Made by a program: the position numbers and the translations under genes. 64,000 bases of DNA from Acinetobacter pittii (GTDB taxonomy: Bacteria; Pseudomonadota; Gammaproteobacteria; Pseudomonadales; Moraxellaceae). Of this stretch, positions 8,747-18,430 are shown in pieces. Each line of letters starts with the position of its first letter. The first letter of the stretch is position 1. Under the pieces are notes generated by a model that searched no databases, was not told the origin of the DNA, and was given only the letters and a program-made list of their open reading frames with translations. Location: assembly GCF_034067285.1 (NCBI RefSeq), contig NZ_CP139286.1:2294001-2358000 (forward strand), in the 5' to 3' direction.

Positions 8747-11700
8747 TAAATATCACCTTCTTGATAACTACGCTCGGATTCAGCTTCTTCATCTGTTAAA
8801 TCTTTCGAATGCATTTCTTTATATGGTTTTGTCTCAGGTGTAATTTCATTTTCTAAAATATAATCATCATAGTAGTCATGTATTATTTCACTGTTATTTT
8901 GCATTTCTTCAATTTCATCATCAAAAAAATTATCTTTTAGATAAGCATTGTATGTATCAGAAAATGTTGCCCTCGCAAATAACACATCTTCTTCAGTACG
9001 TATTTTTTGCTCAGCAATAGGATTTTTCAAAAGATCTATAAAATGTTCTGGTTTAACTCTAATATCTTCACCATATAAAACTTTGGCTTTCTTACCTAAC
9101 TCGATATTGTCAATTTTAGCGTAACCATTTGCATCCAACATACCTTTTTTACTGGTCCCATCTTCAAATAAAAGTTCATATGTTGCTTGTTTTACAGGAG
9201 ATAAATCTTCATAAACATAATTAAGCTCTATTGAACCCGTATTTTTTCCTACTGCTGGCAAAGCAGGCAAAGTAGCAGAAGCACTCCCTCCCCCCATAAA
9301 CAAATGCTGCCCAGCCTTCACCTCAAACTTGCCGCCAGTGACAGGGAAAATTCCCGAGCCATTAATCTTGATTTGAGACCCGCCTGCCGTGATAACAATT
9401 TCTTTAGAAGCACTAATTTCAATTTTGTCTTCTGTAGAAATAATCTGCACAGCTTTACGGGCAATTAAATCTGCGCCATCGCCTTGTGCTTGTATCTCAA
9501 CTTTGCCTTTGCCTGCATAGAGTCTTGCCCCTTCTTGAGCCGCAAAAAGGCTGATCTTGTTTTGGGCATGCGCGATTAAATTCTTTTGGGTAGACAGGTT
9601 AATGCTATCACCAGCAGTTTGACTTAACTGAGCATCTGCGCTGAGGTGAATGTCTTCATTACTGGCTAGAGCAATACTGTTAGGTGCAGTTAATATCATC
9701 AAGGCTTGCTTAAAAGCAGCAGCTTTGTCTTGATCTTTTTCTTCAATTTGTTCTATGAATGTTTTTAAGTTCTCAAGAACTTCCAATGGATCAGTTTGCT
9801 GATTTTTGGCAACTTCACTGAGTGCCTTGGCATTGTTGAGACCGCCTTCAATTTGTTGTTTGGCCTCATTTGCATCAAGGTGTACGCCTTGAGCTTGGTC
9901 TTGTTTATGAGTGCTAACGAGTAAGCCACTGCCTGCTCGAACTGCGCCCCATTGGTCGGTTCTAAGTTCAAAACCCTCACCTCGGCCATCACTTTCCGCC
10001 TTGTCTTTTGGATGGCTTAAGTTACCGAGGTTTAATTGGCTAGCCGCATGGCTGCTTTGTAGCTGGGCACTGATTTGGCCTGTCGTGTCATCAAAACGGA
10101 GTTGGTTAAAACCTTTGCCATCCACTTCTTCTGAGCGAATGCCGCTGAGTTTTTTGGTATCGGGTAGCTGACCTTTCTGGTCGAATTGCGTTGGGTTCCG
10201 TTCAGCCTCATGAATACGGCCCACCACAAATGGACGGTCAATGTTGCCGTCAAAGAAGTCGATGACAACGATTTCACCCACACGAGGTAAGAAGCGTGCG
10301 CCATAACCCTCACCTGCCCATGGGGTGAGTACATCGACCCAAGCCGAGTCAGTGTCATTGTCGTTACTGCCTGCTCCACCGTCATGACTATGGTCGTCAG
10401 CTCGAGTAAACAGGAAACGGACTTTAATGCGTCCCCACTGGTCGACATGAATACTTTCACCCTCTAACCCAACCACTCTAGCACGCTGCGGGTAAGCTGC
10501 TGGTCGGTGCTCTAGTGGGCTATATTCAGGTACAGCTTTAATGTTGCGTCGAACAACATTCAGCTCAGCAAAGTGGCGCTGCTCAGGATTTTGGCTGTCG
10601 AGTTGGGCTGCCTTGAGCTTATCTTTTGGTAATAGGCGCTCAAGTTGCTGTTGTAATTCTTTCGGTAAATTATTCTGGTTATAGTAGTGCTTGCTTAAGA
10701 TTAAGAATTCTTTATCGGCACTGTCATGCTGGTCGAGTTCTGGGTGATCATTAAGTTCAAACCAGTAACCGACCTGTGCATCACGAACATTACCTGAAAC
10801 GGTAAATTGTTTAGAGTTCAAGTGATGGTAAGCATTGATGTGCTGGTTAAGCTGTTCAATCTGGCTATTGCCTGAAGCGGTGGCTTGGTCTTCACCGTTT
10901 AAGTCTTGCATCCACGCTGGGCTAACATGCCATGCATCTTCAAGGTTCAAGCTCGCATTGTCATAGTGTTCGCTGTGCTTTTGGGTGCCTTGTACGCTGC
11001 CACTACCCTCTTCTTGTTGCAGAGCATCGGCTTGCCAGCGTTGCACATGTACAGACGTCGGCTGTAGGCTTCGCTCAGCTTTAACTTGGGTAATGGTATC
11101 GAACTGTTCTGTGGCACTGCTGCGTTGATAACGTAGGCTACGACGTTCAAGGGCTTGATAGTGTTGGTTATCGTCAATTAAGCGCAAGACTTGTGGCTGA
11201 ATGGACGCATTCGGGTCGGTGACAAAAAGCTGTGATTCATCGATTAACCAGTTAATGCCTTCGCTACGCCACAAACGGGTTAAAAAGTCATAATCGCTTT
11301 CGTTTGACTGCATCACAAATGGACGCACATCGTAGTCTTTCGTTAAACCTGCTGTGTCGAGCGTTAAGCTTGAGGCAAATAGCGGGCTTTTACCTTGCCA
11401 TTCTTTAAATAAAATTTCGCTAATATCGCGCACGCTTTTGTTCATAAACACGCGGCTGTTACGACGTTTATGCCAAAGTGCAGTTGGGTCTTTTAAGGTG
11501 AGATTATAAATGGTAAGTGAGCCGTCGCTTTGCCCCTGGCTCGCTTCGGTAATAATACCTGTGGTTCTAAAAAACTGGCCTGTGTCAGTGACCTGATCGA
11601 CGGCAACCTGACAGCCAATAAATTGTTTTAATGCAATATGCGCGTTCGTCGACAGACACAGTAACTCAGCAACGCTACCTTGATTGAGCGTATGTTCGCC

Positions 11701-11823
11701 CTCAATGCGTTGTAAGAAGACTTGGTTATTTAATGATGCGTTGGAGAATTGCACATGAAGAACGCGGTTCTGTGCAACTAAACCTAAACTATCTAAAATT
11801 TGAAATATTTTATGGGACATCAT
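8746..11823 (-). CDS. vgrG: T6SS spike protein VgrG (copy 2) with C-terminal extension
   Basis: A 1025-aa VgrG with the same base, OB and DUF2345 needle regions as copy 1. After GQHLFMGGG near residue 845 it gains about 170 residues. The first part (about 860-930, VYEDLSPVKQATYELLF, then GMLDANGYAKIDNI) looks like a transthyretin/Ig-like beta-sandwich used as a cargo-docking module. The rest is acidic (Asp/Glu-rich) and ends QEGDI. The following gene is a toxin with no adaptor gene between, so the extension may load the toxin directly. An ATG one codon downstream of the chosen start is equally possible. VgrG identity is certain; the docking role is inferred. Confidence 0.93.
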   Translation of the reverse strand: MMSHKIFQILDSLGLVAQNRVLHVQFSNASLNNQVFLQRIEGEHTLNQGSVAELLCLSTNAHIALKQFIGCQVAVDQVTDTGQFFRTTGIITEASQGQSDGSLTIYNLTLKDPTALWHKRRNSRVFMNKSVRDISEILFKEWQGKSPLFASSLTLDTAGLTKDYDVRPFVMQSNESDYDFLTRLWRSEGINWLIDESQLFVTDPNASIQPQVLRLIDDNQHYQALERRSLRYQRSSATEQFDTITQVKAERSLQPTSVHVQRWQADALQQEEGSGSVQGTQKHSEHYDNASLNLEDAWHVSPAWMQDLNGEDQATASGNSQIEQLNQHINAYHHLNSKQFTVSGNVRDAQVGYWFELNDHPELDQHDSADKEFLILSKHYYNQNNLPKELQQQLERLLPKDKLKAAQLDSQNPEQRHFAELNVVRRNIKAVPEYSPLEHRPAAYPQRARVVGLEGESIHVDQWGRIKVRFLFTRADDHSHDGGAGSNDNDTDSAWVDVLTPWAGEGYGARFLPRVGEIVVIDFFDGNIDRPFVVGRIHEAERNPTQFDQKGQLPDTKKLSGIRSEEVDGKGFNQLRFDDTTGQISAQLQSSHAASQLNLGNLSHPKDKAESDGRGEGFELRTDQWGAVRAGSGLLVSTHKQDQAQGVHLDANEAKQQIEGGLNNAKALSEVAKNQQTDPLEVLENLKTFIEQIEEKDQDKAAAFKQALMILTAPNSIALASNEDIHLSADAQLSQTAGDSINLSTQKNLIAHAQNKISLFAAQEGARLYAGKGKVEIQAQGDGADLIARKAVQIISTEDKIEISASKEIVITAGGSQIKINGSGIFPVTGGKFEVKAGQHLFMGGGSASATLPALPAVGKNTGSIELNYVYEDLSPVKQATYELLFEDGTSKKGMLDANGYAKIDNIELGKKAKVLYGEDIRVKPEHFIDLLKNPIAEQKIRTEEDVLFARATFSDTYNAYLKDNFFDDEIEEMQNNSEIIHDYYDDYILENEITPETKPYKEMHSKDLTDEEAESERSYQEGDI

Positions 11824-11931
11824 TATTATAAAAACTGAGTCATAATCGCCGTTATTTTATAAAAAACAGACAGAATTGTCTATTTATATAAAATAGTTTA
11901 GCTTTCATAACTTACATAATTTTTAGTTTAT

Positions 11932-12825
11932 CTAAAAAGAAAGACGGCTTACTAAAAAATCTATAAAAGCACGAGTTTTGGCTGATAAATTAGAAGTATT
12001 CGGGTAAAGCAATTGAATATTTTGTAATGGTAAAGAAAAATCTGGTAATAACCGAATTAAGCGATTTTGTTGAATATCTTCATCAACTAACCATGCTGGA
12101 CAAATAGCAACTCCTAAAGAAGATAGAACCATTTGGTGAATTGCAGTAACCGAGTTTGATTCATACTGACTTCGAATAAATGGTAATGAATATTGCTCCC
12201 CTAAACTGTTTTGCAAAATATATTGTGAATCTTGCCAATTTAATAAGGTATGGCCAATCCAAGGAACATCCGCTAAATCAGATATATTTTCTATAGGATG
12301 ATCTTTTACAAACTGCGGAGTAGCCACAAGATAAATTGGATATTCTCCGATTTTTCGAGTTTTTAAAGATGAGTTTTTTAAATTTCCTAGCCGAATAACC
12401 AGGTCTAATTTTTCAGTCACTAAATCATCGAGAGATGAATTAAACGAGTACTGTAAACGTAAATGTGGATAAAGCCGACAAAACTCAGGAAGCAATGGGA
12501 GAATAAAACGCTGTCCAAACTCATTAGTTGACGAAAACCGTAAAGAGCCTGTAATACTTGTTCCTAAATGCTGACTACGTTCCAAAGCCTCAGCAATATG
12601 AAGTTGAATTTGCTTAAAATCTTCATAAAACTGTTGACCTATTTCCGTCAATGCAATGTTGCGGGTGTTACGAATTAAAAGGCTTGTATTTAACTGCTTT
12701 TCTAATTGTTTTATATCAATACTTACCATTGATCGGCTTAAGCCTAAAGTTTCAGCAGCCTTAGTAAATGATCCAGAATCAACGACCTGTAAAAAACTGG
12801 TAATTTGCTTAAGATTTTTTTGCAC
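11932..12825 (-). CDS. LysR-family transcriptional regulator
   Basis: A 297-aa LysR protein. The N-terminal winged HTH is clear (SFTKAAETLGLSRSMVSIDIKQLE, residues about 18-41), followed by the two-lobed substrate-binding domain. The start is a GTG codon. It is transcribed away from an MFS exporter gene that begins 98 bp to the right, the usual arrangement for a LysR regulator controlling the divergent promoter. The effector molecule cannot be told. Confidence 0.88.
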   Translation of the reverse strand: MQKNLKQITSFLQVVDSGSFTKAAETLGLSRSMVSIDIKQLEKQLNTSLLIRNTRNIALTEIGQQFYEDFKQIQLHIAEALERSQHLGTSITGSLRFSSTNEFGQRFILPLLPEFCRLYPHLRLQYSFNSSLDDLVTEKLDLVIRLGNLKNSSLKTRKIGEYPIYLVATPQFVKDHPIENISDLADVPWIGHTLLNWQDSQYILQNSLGEQYSLPFIRSQYESNSVTAIHQMVLSSLGVAICPAWLVDEDIQQNRLIRLLPDFSLPLQNIQLLYPNTSNLSAKTRAFIDFLVSRLSF

Positions 12826-12923
12826 AATTTAGCCGATTGTTTGAAATTATTAAACAATGATTTTACTTCGCCTGCATCGACAATAAAAGTGCTGGATCTT
12901 ACCCTGCCTGCTCGGAGGTAGGT

Positions 12924-14264
12924 ATGTCTTATCGATATAAAATAGCAACGGTGTTTTTACTTGGGTTCTTTATTGATTGCATTAATATTTTTATGTCAGC
13001 AATCGCATTACCCAATATTGCAGCATCATTTTCAATCAACCAGAGTATGGTCGCTTGGGTAACAAATGCTTATATTCTAGGTTTGATTCTAATCATGCCA
13101 ATGAGTTTATGGTTAGCCAGCAAGTTAGGAAATCAAAAGTTATTGTCTTTTTCAATGCTTCTATTTTCTTTAAGCATCTGGCTTATTGGCTCAAGTGAAT
13201 CGATTTATAGCTTAATTTTTTGGCGATTTATTCAAGGCATAGCAGGTGGTTTATTAATTCCAGTCGGACAAGCACTGGTATATGCCTTATTCCCAAACCA
13301 AGAACGCCAACGCATTTCTACAATGATTATGGCAATTGCGCTTATTGCCCCTGCATTTTCACCAGCGATTGGTGGAGCGATTATTGATTCATTAAACTGG
13401 CGATGGGTATTTTTTTCAAATCTTCCCTTTTCTTTAATTGCTTCGGCTTTAGCATGGTTATGGATTAAACAAACAGAGAATGTACCTAGCGTAAAACCTG
13501 ATATTTGGGGCTTACTTATTTTTAATATAAGCCTTTTATGTTTATTACTCTCCTTTTCGTTTTATGGGGATTATCATAATGCCACGTTGGCTATAGGCAG
13601 TTTTCTAATTTCGGTCGGAATGCTTACTTTTTATCTTCATCATGCAAAGAAAACCGATCATCCAGTTCTCAACCTACAATTATTAAAAAATAAAAATTTA
13701 CGCAATGCATTTATTATTTATTACGCTGTTCCCGGTGTTTTTACAGGCGTTAATTTACTCAATATTTTTAATTTACAGATCAACTTTGGCTTTAATGCAA
13801 AACAAACCGGCTTATTTATGTTGCTCTATGCAGCCGGTGCATTGGCGGCGATGGTCAACGGCGGACTGCTCTACCAAAAACTGGGTAAAAAATATTTACT
13901 TATCATTGGAATTATATTGCATAGTCTTGGTATTTTCTTTTTAGTTTATATTTCCAATAGCAATCAATTCAGCCTTTTAATTTTCGCTTATTTATTGATG
14001 GGAATGGGAGGCGGACTAAGTGCCAATATTGCCCAAATTAGTTCATTGATTGATTTCACTGGAAAAGATTTATTACAAGGTAGCGTGCTCTGGAATATTA
14101 ATCGCCAAGTTTCATTTAGTGTCGGCACGGTTGTTCTTATTTCAATATATAACTTGATGTCTTCTTCAAACGGCATAATCCGTTATCAACATACTTTTTT
14201 AATTGCAGCTCTACTCTGCATCATTTCATTAATTCCCATTTTAAAGGAGAAAAATCATGTCTAA
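12924..14264 (+). CDS. MFS transporter, DHA2 (drug:H+ antiporter) family
   Basis: A 446-aa membrane protein, almost all hydrophobic helices. It has the DHA2/EmrB-type signatures FWRFIQGIAGGLLIPVGQA (motif C-like region near residue 105) and NWRWVFFSNLPFSLI near residue 155. A strong GGAGG ribosome site lies just upstream of the ATG. Such pumps export hydrophobic drugs or metabolites across the inner membrane. The gene is divergent from a LysR gene and overlaps the next small gene by 8 bases, so the latter is co-translated. The substrate is unknown. Confidence 0.87.
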   Translation: MSYRYKIATVFLLGFFIDCINIFMSAIALPNIAASFSINQSMVAWVTNAYILGLILIMPMSLWLASKLGNQKLLSFSMLLFSLSIWLIGSSESIYSLIFWRFIQGIAGGLLIPVGQALVYALFPNQERQRISTMIMAIALIAPAFSPAIGGAIIDSLNWRWVFFSNLPFSLIASALAWLWIKQTENVPSVKPDIWGLLIFNISLLCLLLSFSFYGDYHNATLAIGSFLISVGMLTFYLHHAKKTDHPVLNLQLLKNKNLRNAFIIYYAVPGVFTGVNLLNIFNLQINFGFNAKQTGLFMLLYAAGALAAMVNGGLLYQKLGKKYLLIIGIILHSLGIFFLVYISNSNQFSLLIFAYLLMGMGGGLSANIAQISSLIDFTGKDLLQGSVLWNINRQVSFSVGTVVLISIYNLMSSSNGIIRYQHTFLIAALLCIISLIPILKEKNHV

Positions 14265-14658
14265 TCAAATGGATCAAGCTATTCAAAGTGTAATTGACTT
14301 GCATGTGTTGATCGAAAATGTATTTACAGGCCAAAATGCAGAACAAAATCTTAACCCACTTTTAGATAGTTTTGATCAAAATTTTAAGATGGTAACGGTT
14401 CAAGGGCAGAGCATTGGTTTAACTGAAGTGAAGAGTTTATTCAGCCAAAATATGGGCAAGAAACCTTCTTTAAAAATTAGCATTCTTAAAAGTGCAGCTT
14501 TATACGAATTTGAAAATTATTGTTGGGTGCAATATCAGGAACATCAGCAAACGAGTGAAACCGAAACATTACGCACTTCGACAGCCTGCATTAAAGTAGA
14601 AGGCGGAAAATGTTATTGGGTTTATTTACATGAAACTTTAGTTCCACTCGGCAATTAA
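14257..14658 (+). CDS. Small NTF2-like/SnoaL-like protein, function unknown
   Basis: A 133-aa soluble protein. Its pattern of an N-terminal helix, FDQNFKMVTVQGQSIGLTEV and later beta strands ending GGKCYWVYLHETLVP resembles the NTF2/DUF4440 cone fold, but no catalytic residue is recognised. An AAAGGAG ribosome site within the end of the MFS gene precedes the ATG, and the genes overlap, so it likely acts with the exporter, perhaps on its substrate. The role is inferred only from position. Confidence 0.6.
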   Translation: MSNQMDQAIQSVIDLHVLIENVFTGQNAEQNLNPLLDSFDQNFKMVTVQGQSIGLTEVKSLFSQNMGKKPSLKISILKSAALYEFENYCWVQYQEHQQTSETETLRTSTACIKVEGGKCYWVYLHETLVPLGN

Positions 14659-14676
14659 AAATCGATGCCAAATTTT

Positions 14677-14709
14677 CAAAAGCCTCTTCACATTAGTAAG
14701 AGGCTTTTG
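14677..14709. terminator. Strong bidirectional terminator
   Basis: A perfect 12-bp stem, CAAAAGCCTCTT (14677-14688) with AAGAGGCTTTTG (14698-14709), around a 9-base loop. It separates the convergent MFS operon (plus) and the alcohol dehydrogenase gene (minus). Confidence 0.85.
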
Positions 14710-14743
14710 GACGATTAGAAATGGAATGATAAGACTAAGAATT

Positions 14744-15907
14744 TTAAGGAAGCAGAATCACCTTACGGCAGTCCTCTTCTCTTTCATTAAAAATACGATA
14801 TCCCTCTGCGGCATCTTCTAATTTCATTCGGTGGGTAATAATCGTTTCAGGTGATAAATCACCACGCTCAATCAGTTCTAAAAGTTGCGGTAAATATTGA
14901 TGCACATGGGTTTGGCCCATTTTAAAAGTTAATCCTTTATCAAAAGCATCGCCAAACAAGAAACCATGAATCGGGCCTGCATATACACCCGGTACACTCA
15001 CGACTCCACCACGACGAACCGCGGCAATGCATTGACGCAGTGCTGCACCACTTGAACCTTCTAGTTTTAAATTGGTGAGTACTGTCTCAATCACACTGCC
15101 TTTTGCCTCGAAGCCAATCGCATCAATCACAGCATCGACACCGCGGTAATTATCGGTATGTTGAATAATAAATTCGGCCGCATCGACTTCATCAAAATTA
15201 ACAGGAATAGCACCGTATGTTGCCGCTGCATAGTTCAATCGATAGTCATTGTGATCGACCATAAATATCTTTTCAGCACCAAGCATCTTGGCACAAGCAG
15301 CACTTAATAGTCCGACTGGACCAGCACCATAAATTGCAACAGTTGAGCCACGTTTCACTTGGGCATTAGTCACGGCTTGCCAAGCAGTCGGTAGAATATC
15401 AGTCAAGAAAAGTACTTTTTCATCTGATAATGAAGTTGGCACTTTAAAAGGGCCTTTATTGGCTTTTGGTACACGCACATATTCCGCTTGCCCACCCGGT
15501 ATACCGCCGTAAAGATGACTATAGCCAAATAAAGCTGCACCTGGTGGAATTTGTTTTTTATTAATAATTGCGCCGCGCCCTGTATTAGTGGTTTCACATG
15601 CAGCGGTCAGGTCAAGTTGGCAAAAGAAACATTCACCACAGGCAATCACAAAAGGAACAATGACTCGATCACCCTTTTTCACTGCGGTAACGGCGGGACC
15701 GACCTCTTCAACCACGCCCATAAACTCGTGCCCAAAGATATCGCCCTGCTCGGTTCTAGGGATTTTGCCTCGATATAAATGTAAATCAGAGCCACATATC
15801 GCTGTGGCTGTCACTCGTAAAATAATGTCATCTGGTTCTTGAATAATAGGGTCCGCTACAGTTTCTACTCGAACATCTTCTGCACCGTGGTAAGTAAGAG
15901 CGCGCAT
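14744..15907 (-). CDS. Zinc-dependent alcohol dehydrogenase (FdhA-like, MDR family)
   Basis: A 387-aa medium-chain dehydrogenase. Catalytic zinc ligands are visible in ICGSDLH and GHEFMGVV near residues 37-63. The structural-zinc lobe has CGECFFC and a later Cys near residue 98. The nucleotide-binding motif is [10 protein letters not shown], about residue 195. The length and the extended loop around [10 protein letters not shown] are like the glutathione-independent formaldehyde dehydrogenase-like subgroup, so aldehydes or alcohols are the likely substrates with NAD(P). GAGGAAT precedes the ATG. The gene stands alone between two terminators. The exact substrate is not predictable. Confidence 0.87.
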   Translation of the reverse strand: MRALTYHGAEDVRVETVADPIIQEPDDIILRVTATAICGSDLHLYRGKIPRTEQGDIFGHEFMGVVEEVGPAVTAVKKGDRVIVPFVIACGECFFCQLDLTAACETTNTGRGAIINKKQIPPGAALFGYSHLYGGIPGGQAEYVRVPKANKGPFKVPTSLSDEKVLFLTDILPTAWQAVTNAQVKRGSTVAIYGAGPVGLLSAACAKMLGAEKIFMVDHNDYRLNYAAATYGAIPVNFDEVDAAEFIIQHTDNYRGVDAVIDAIGFEAKGSVIETVLTNLKLEGSSGAALRQCIAAVRRGGVVSVPGVYAGPIHGFLFGDAFDKGLTFKMGQTHVHQYLPQLLELIERGDLSPETIITHRMKLEDAAEGYRIFNEREEDCRKVILLP

Positions 15908-16093
15908 ATTGTTATTCCTCTATTTTCTATCATGTCCTTTGATTATGAGGAGGCTTTCTTTACGATTTGCAACGTTTCTTACCTTTCACGTAAGGCATAT
16001 AGTGCAAATGCAACGCTACAGAGATTTCAGTAACATTTAATGAATGTAAATAAATTAGTTTTTGCGAGGGCTGTTTTTGTTATTTAACTCAGT

Positions 16094-16131
16094 AAAAAGC
16101 CAATCATCCATGCACTAAAATGATTGGCTTT
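16094..16131 (-). terminator. Intrinsic terminator of the carnitine-dehydrogenase-like gene
   Basis: Inverted repeat AAAGCCAATCAT (16096-16107) with ATGATTGGCTTT (16120-16131). On the minus strand it is followed by a T-run, 16 bases after the stop at 16148. Confidence 0.8.
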
Positions 16132-16147
16132 GTCTTAAAAATTTGAA

Positions 16148-17098
16148 TTAATCTAACTTGAGTTGCTGTCTGAGCTTTAAAATATCGACCAGACCTTTGT
16201 CTCTGGTTTGATATAAATCGATATCTTTATATTGGTTTAAAAGCTGGTTGGTTTCTGCTTCCAATAACTCTGTTGTCTCATCTGAATGTTGAAATGCGTG
16301 CATATCATTCCACCATTCTGTCATTGGTGGGCCTAAATGATGAATTGCCTCTTTAAACCCTTTTTGGTTTGCAAGCTGCATATTAATATAGGGACCAAAG
16401 AGCGCCCATCTTAAACCCGGCCCACTGGTAATCGCGACATCGACATCTTCGGCAGAGCACACGCCTTGTTCAACCAATGAAAAAGCTTCTCGCCATAGCG
16501 CAGCCTGCAAACGGTTTGCGACATGCCCTTTTACTTCTTTATTTAAAACGATTGGGTGCTTACCCAAGTGTTTATAGAACTCAGAAGCCTGTTTTAAAAT
16601 TTGAGGATCTGTCAAATTACCACCAACGATCTCGACCAAGGGTAAGAGATGAGGCGGATTAAAAGGATGACCTAATAAAACACGTTCAGGATGCCGCGCC
16701 TCTTTTTGAAAATCAGACACTTTTAAGCCCGATGAACTTGAGGCAATAATGGTATGTTCAGGGCAATATGCTGTGATTTCTTGATATAGCTTTTGTTTTA
16801 CATCGAGACGTTCAGGGGCATTTTCTTGAATAAAATCTACATCTGAAACCGCATCTTTTAAGTAATTAAAAATTTCCAGATGAAGCAGCACATCTTGCGG
16901 AGAATAACGGTGTTCAGCATTTTGGTATAAAGCCAATAAATCGTTTAAATTTGCAGATATTCTTTTTTTAAAGACCGCTTCATCAATCGGATATGGGTCA
17001 TAAACCTTAACTTTAAATCCTTTATGTAAAAATAAGGCCGTCCAACTCGCACCTATTACACCAGCTCCAACAACACCAACCGTTTTAATGACTTCCAT
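16148..17098 (-). CDS. 3-hydroxyacyl-CoA dehydrogenase-family protein, likely L-carnitine dehydrogenase
   Basis: 316 aa from the ATG at 17098, chosen because AGGAAAAT lies just upstream and VGVVGAGVIGASW (the NAD-binding GxGxxG) begins ten residues in; the upstream extension lacks family similarity. SSSGLKVSDFQ and GHPFNPPHLLPLVEIVGG follow the 3-hydroxyacyl-CoA/carnitine dehydrogenase pattern. Carnitine dehydrogenase (CdhA type, about 320 aa) oxidises L-carnitine to 3-dehydrocarnitine. A divergent GATase1-AraC regulator of the CdhR type sits 118 bp away, as in Pseudomonas carnitine loci, which favours carnitine. The thioesterase and betaine genes of that pathway are not adjacent. A hydroxybutyryl-CoA substrate is the alternative. 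Confidence 0.75.
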   Translation of the reverse strand: MEVIKTVGVVGAGVIGASWTALFLHKGFKVKVYDPYPIDEAVFKKRISANLNDLLALYQNAEHRYSPQDVLLHLEIFNYLKDAVSDVDFIQENAPERLDVKQKLYQEITAYCPEHTIIASSSSGLKVSDFQKEARHPERVLLGHPFNPPHLLPLVEIVGGNLTDPQILKQASEFYKHLGKHPIVLNKEVKGHVANRLQAALWREAFSLVEQGVCSAEDVDVAITSGPGLRWALFGPYINMQLANQKGFKEAIHHLGPPMTEWWNDMHAFQHSDETTELLEAETNQLLNQYKDIDLYQTRDKGLVDILKLRQQLKLD

Positions 17099-17216
17099 AT
17101 TTTCCTCGTAAAAATGTTGTTTTATTAAGAAATTTCTTTTGTTCCATTTCATGCCTATAATAAACATAGCAGATTCTAAGAATCACTGCTCTAAATGGAT
17201 ATTGACGGTGAAAGAT

Positions 17217-18272
17217 ATGAAGAACTCGTCTTCTCATGCTTACGATGAAGCATCTCCCTCTGAAGAAAGTCTCTCCTCGGTTCACCCGGATTTACGTGTT
17301 GGATTTATTCTGATGAATAAATTCACCTTAGCACCTATTTCCGGTTTCGTTGAATCTCTTAGATTTGCAGCAGACAAGTCTTTTCGTAGTTTGCAAATTT
17401 ACTGCAAATGGGACTGGATGACTTTTAATGATGAGCCAGTTACTGCAAGTTGCGGATTATCCGTTAATCCAACAACCTCACTTAACCTAAAAGCTTTAAA
17501 AGAAAATTATGATTACATTGTCATTGCAGGTGGTTTACTCACAGAAACACGCAATCCCCCAGAAAAATTATTAGAAATACTCAACGAAATACATAACGCA
17601 AAAATACCAATTATTGCCTTTTGTTCAGGCTGTTTTGTGTTAGGAAATGCAGGACTCATGGATGGTCGGAAATGTGCAATTCACTTTACGACCAGAGAAG
17701 AGTTTTCAGAAAGATTTCCTAAAGCAATCACGGTGGTGGATAAAGCTTATGTTGAAGATCAAGGTATTTTCACTTGCCCTGGTGGAACTGCCATAGATTT
17801 AGCTGCGGATTTAATACGGCGTCATTGTGGTGATATTCGGGCACAAAAAAGCTTAGAATATTTACTCATTAATGCTGACAAACAAATCATTGATGAAAAA
17901 GACGAGATACATTTAGATAGCCCAACTACCTATGAAAATAATATTGTCTCTAAAGCTATAGCTTTTATGAGTGAAAATTTAAGTGCACACGTTACATTAA
18001 AAGAAGTAGCAGAGCATGCGAGAACTAACCCAAGACAACTGCACCGCGCATTTTTATCGAGTACCAATGAACCACCATCAAATTATTGGCGTAAATTAAG
18101 ACTCGAACATGCCAGAAAATTACTTGCCAACACCAATGCTTACATCACCAATATTGCTATTGAATGTGGTTTTTCTGATGCCTCTCATTTTATTCTTTGG
18201 TTTAAAAAACAATATGGTGAAACCCCTTTTACCTATAGAAAACGTCGTCATGAAGTAGAAAAACTCAAATAA
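17217..18272 (+). CDS. GlxA/CdhR-type regulator (DJ-1/GATase1 + AraC HTH)
   Basis: 351 aa from the ATG at 17217 (GGTGAAAG just upstream). Residues about 20-200 form a DJ-1/PfpI-like ligand domain with AFCSGCFVLGNAGLMDGR around the nucleophile-elbow cysteine. The C-terminal 100 residues hold two AraC helix-turn-helices (LKEVAEHARTNPRQLHRAF and ITNIAIECGFSDASHFILWF). This architecture is shared by CdhR, GbdR and ArgR-type activators of quaternary-amine and amino-acid catabolism. The gene diverges from the carnitine-dehydrogenase-like gene, so it probably activates it. An upstream in-frame ATG at 17139 would overlap the divergent promoter and is less likely. Confidence 0.83.
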   Translation: MKNSSSHAYDEASPSEESLSSVHPDLRVGFILMNKFTLAPISGFVESLRFAADKSFRSLQIYCKWDWMTFNDEPVTASCGLSVNPTTSLNLKALKENYDYIVIAGGLLTETRNPPEKLLEILNEIHNAKIPIIAFCSGCFVLGNAGLMDGRKCAIHFTTREEFSERFPKAITVVDKAYVEDQGIFTCPGGTAIDLAADLIRRHCGDIRAQKSLEYLLINADKQIIDEKDEIHLDSPTTYENNIVSKAIAFMSENLSAHVTLKEVAEHARTNPRQLHRAFLSSTNEPPSNYWRKLRLEHARKLLANTNAYITNIAIECGFSDASHFILWFKKQYGETPFTYRKRRHEVEKLK

Positions 18273-18430
18273 TAATTCTATTTAACCACGCTACTAAAAC
18301 GCGATATTTTATATAAATTGTCCTATATAACCTATTTTTTGACCTTAAATTCTTTTAACCTGTCATGCTTCATGCTTTTTCCACCTCCTATTAACGGCTC
18401 AGTCAATTATTTGAGTTATTCAGTTTTCCT

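Noticed and set aside
9765..11177. Several open frames opposite or in other frames of vgrG copy 2 and vgrG copy 1
   Set aside because: They are shadows of a strongly coding frame and repeat in both vgrG genes only because the proteins are alike.
16477..17285. Extra open frames and an upstream ATG around the carnitine-dehydrogenase-like gene
   Set aside because: The 23-residue N-terminal extension and opposite-strand frames lack similarity; a good ribosome site supports the ATG at 17098.
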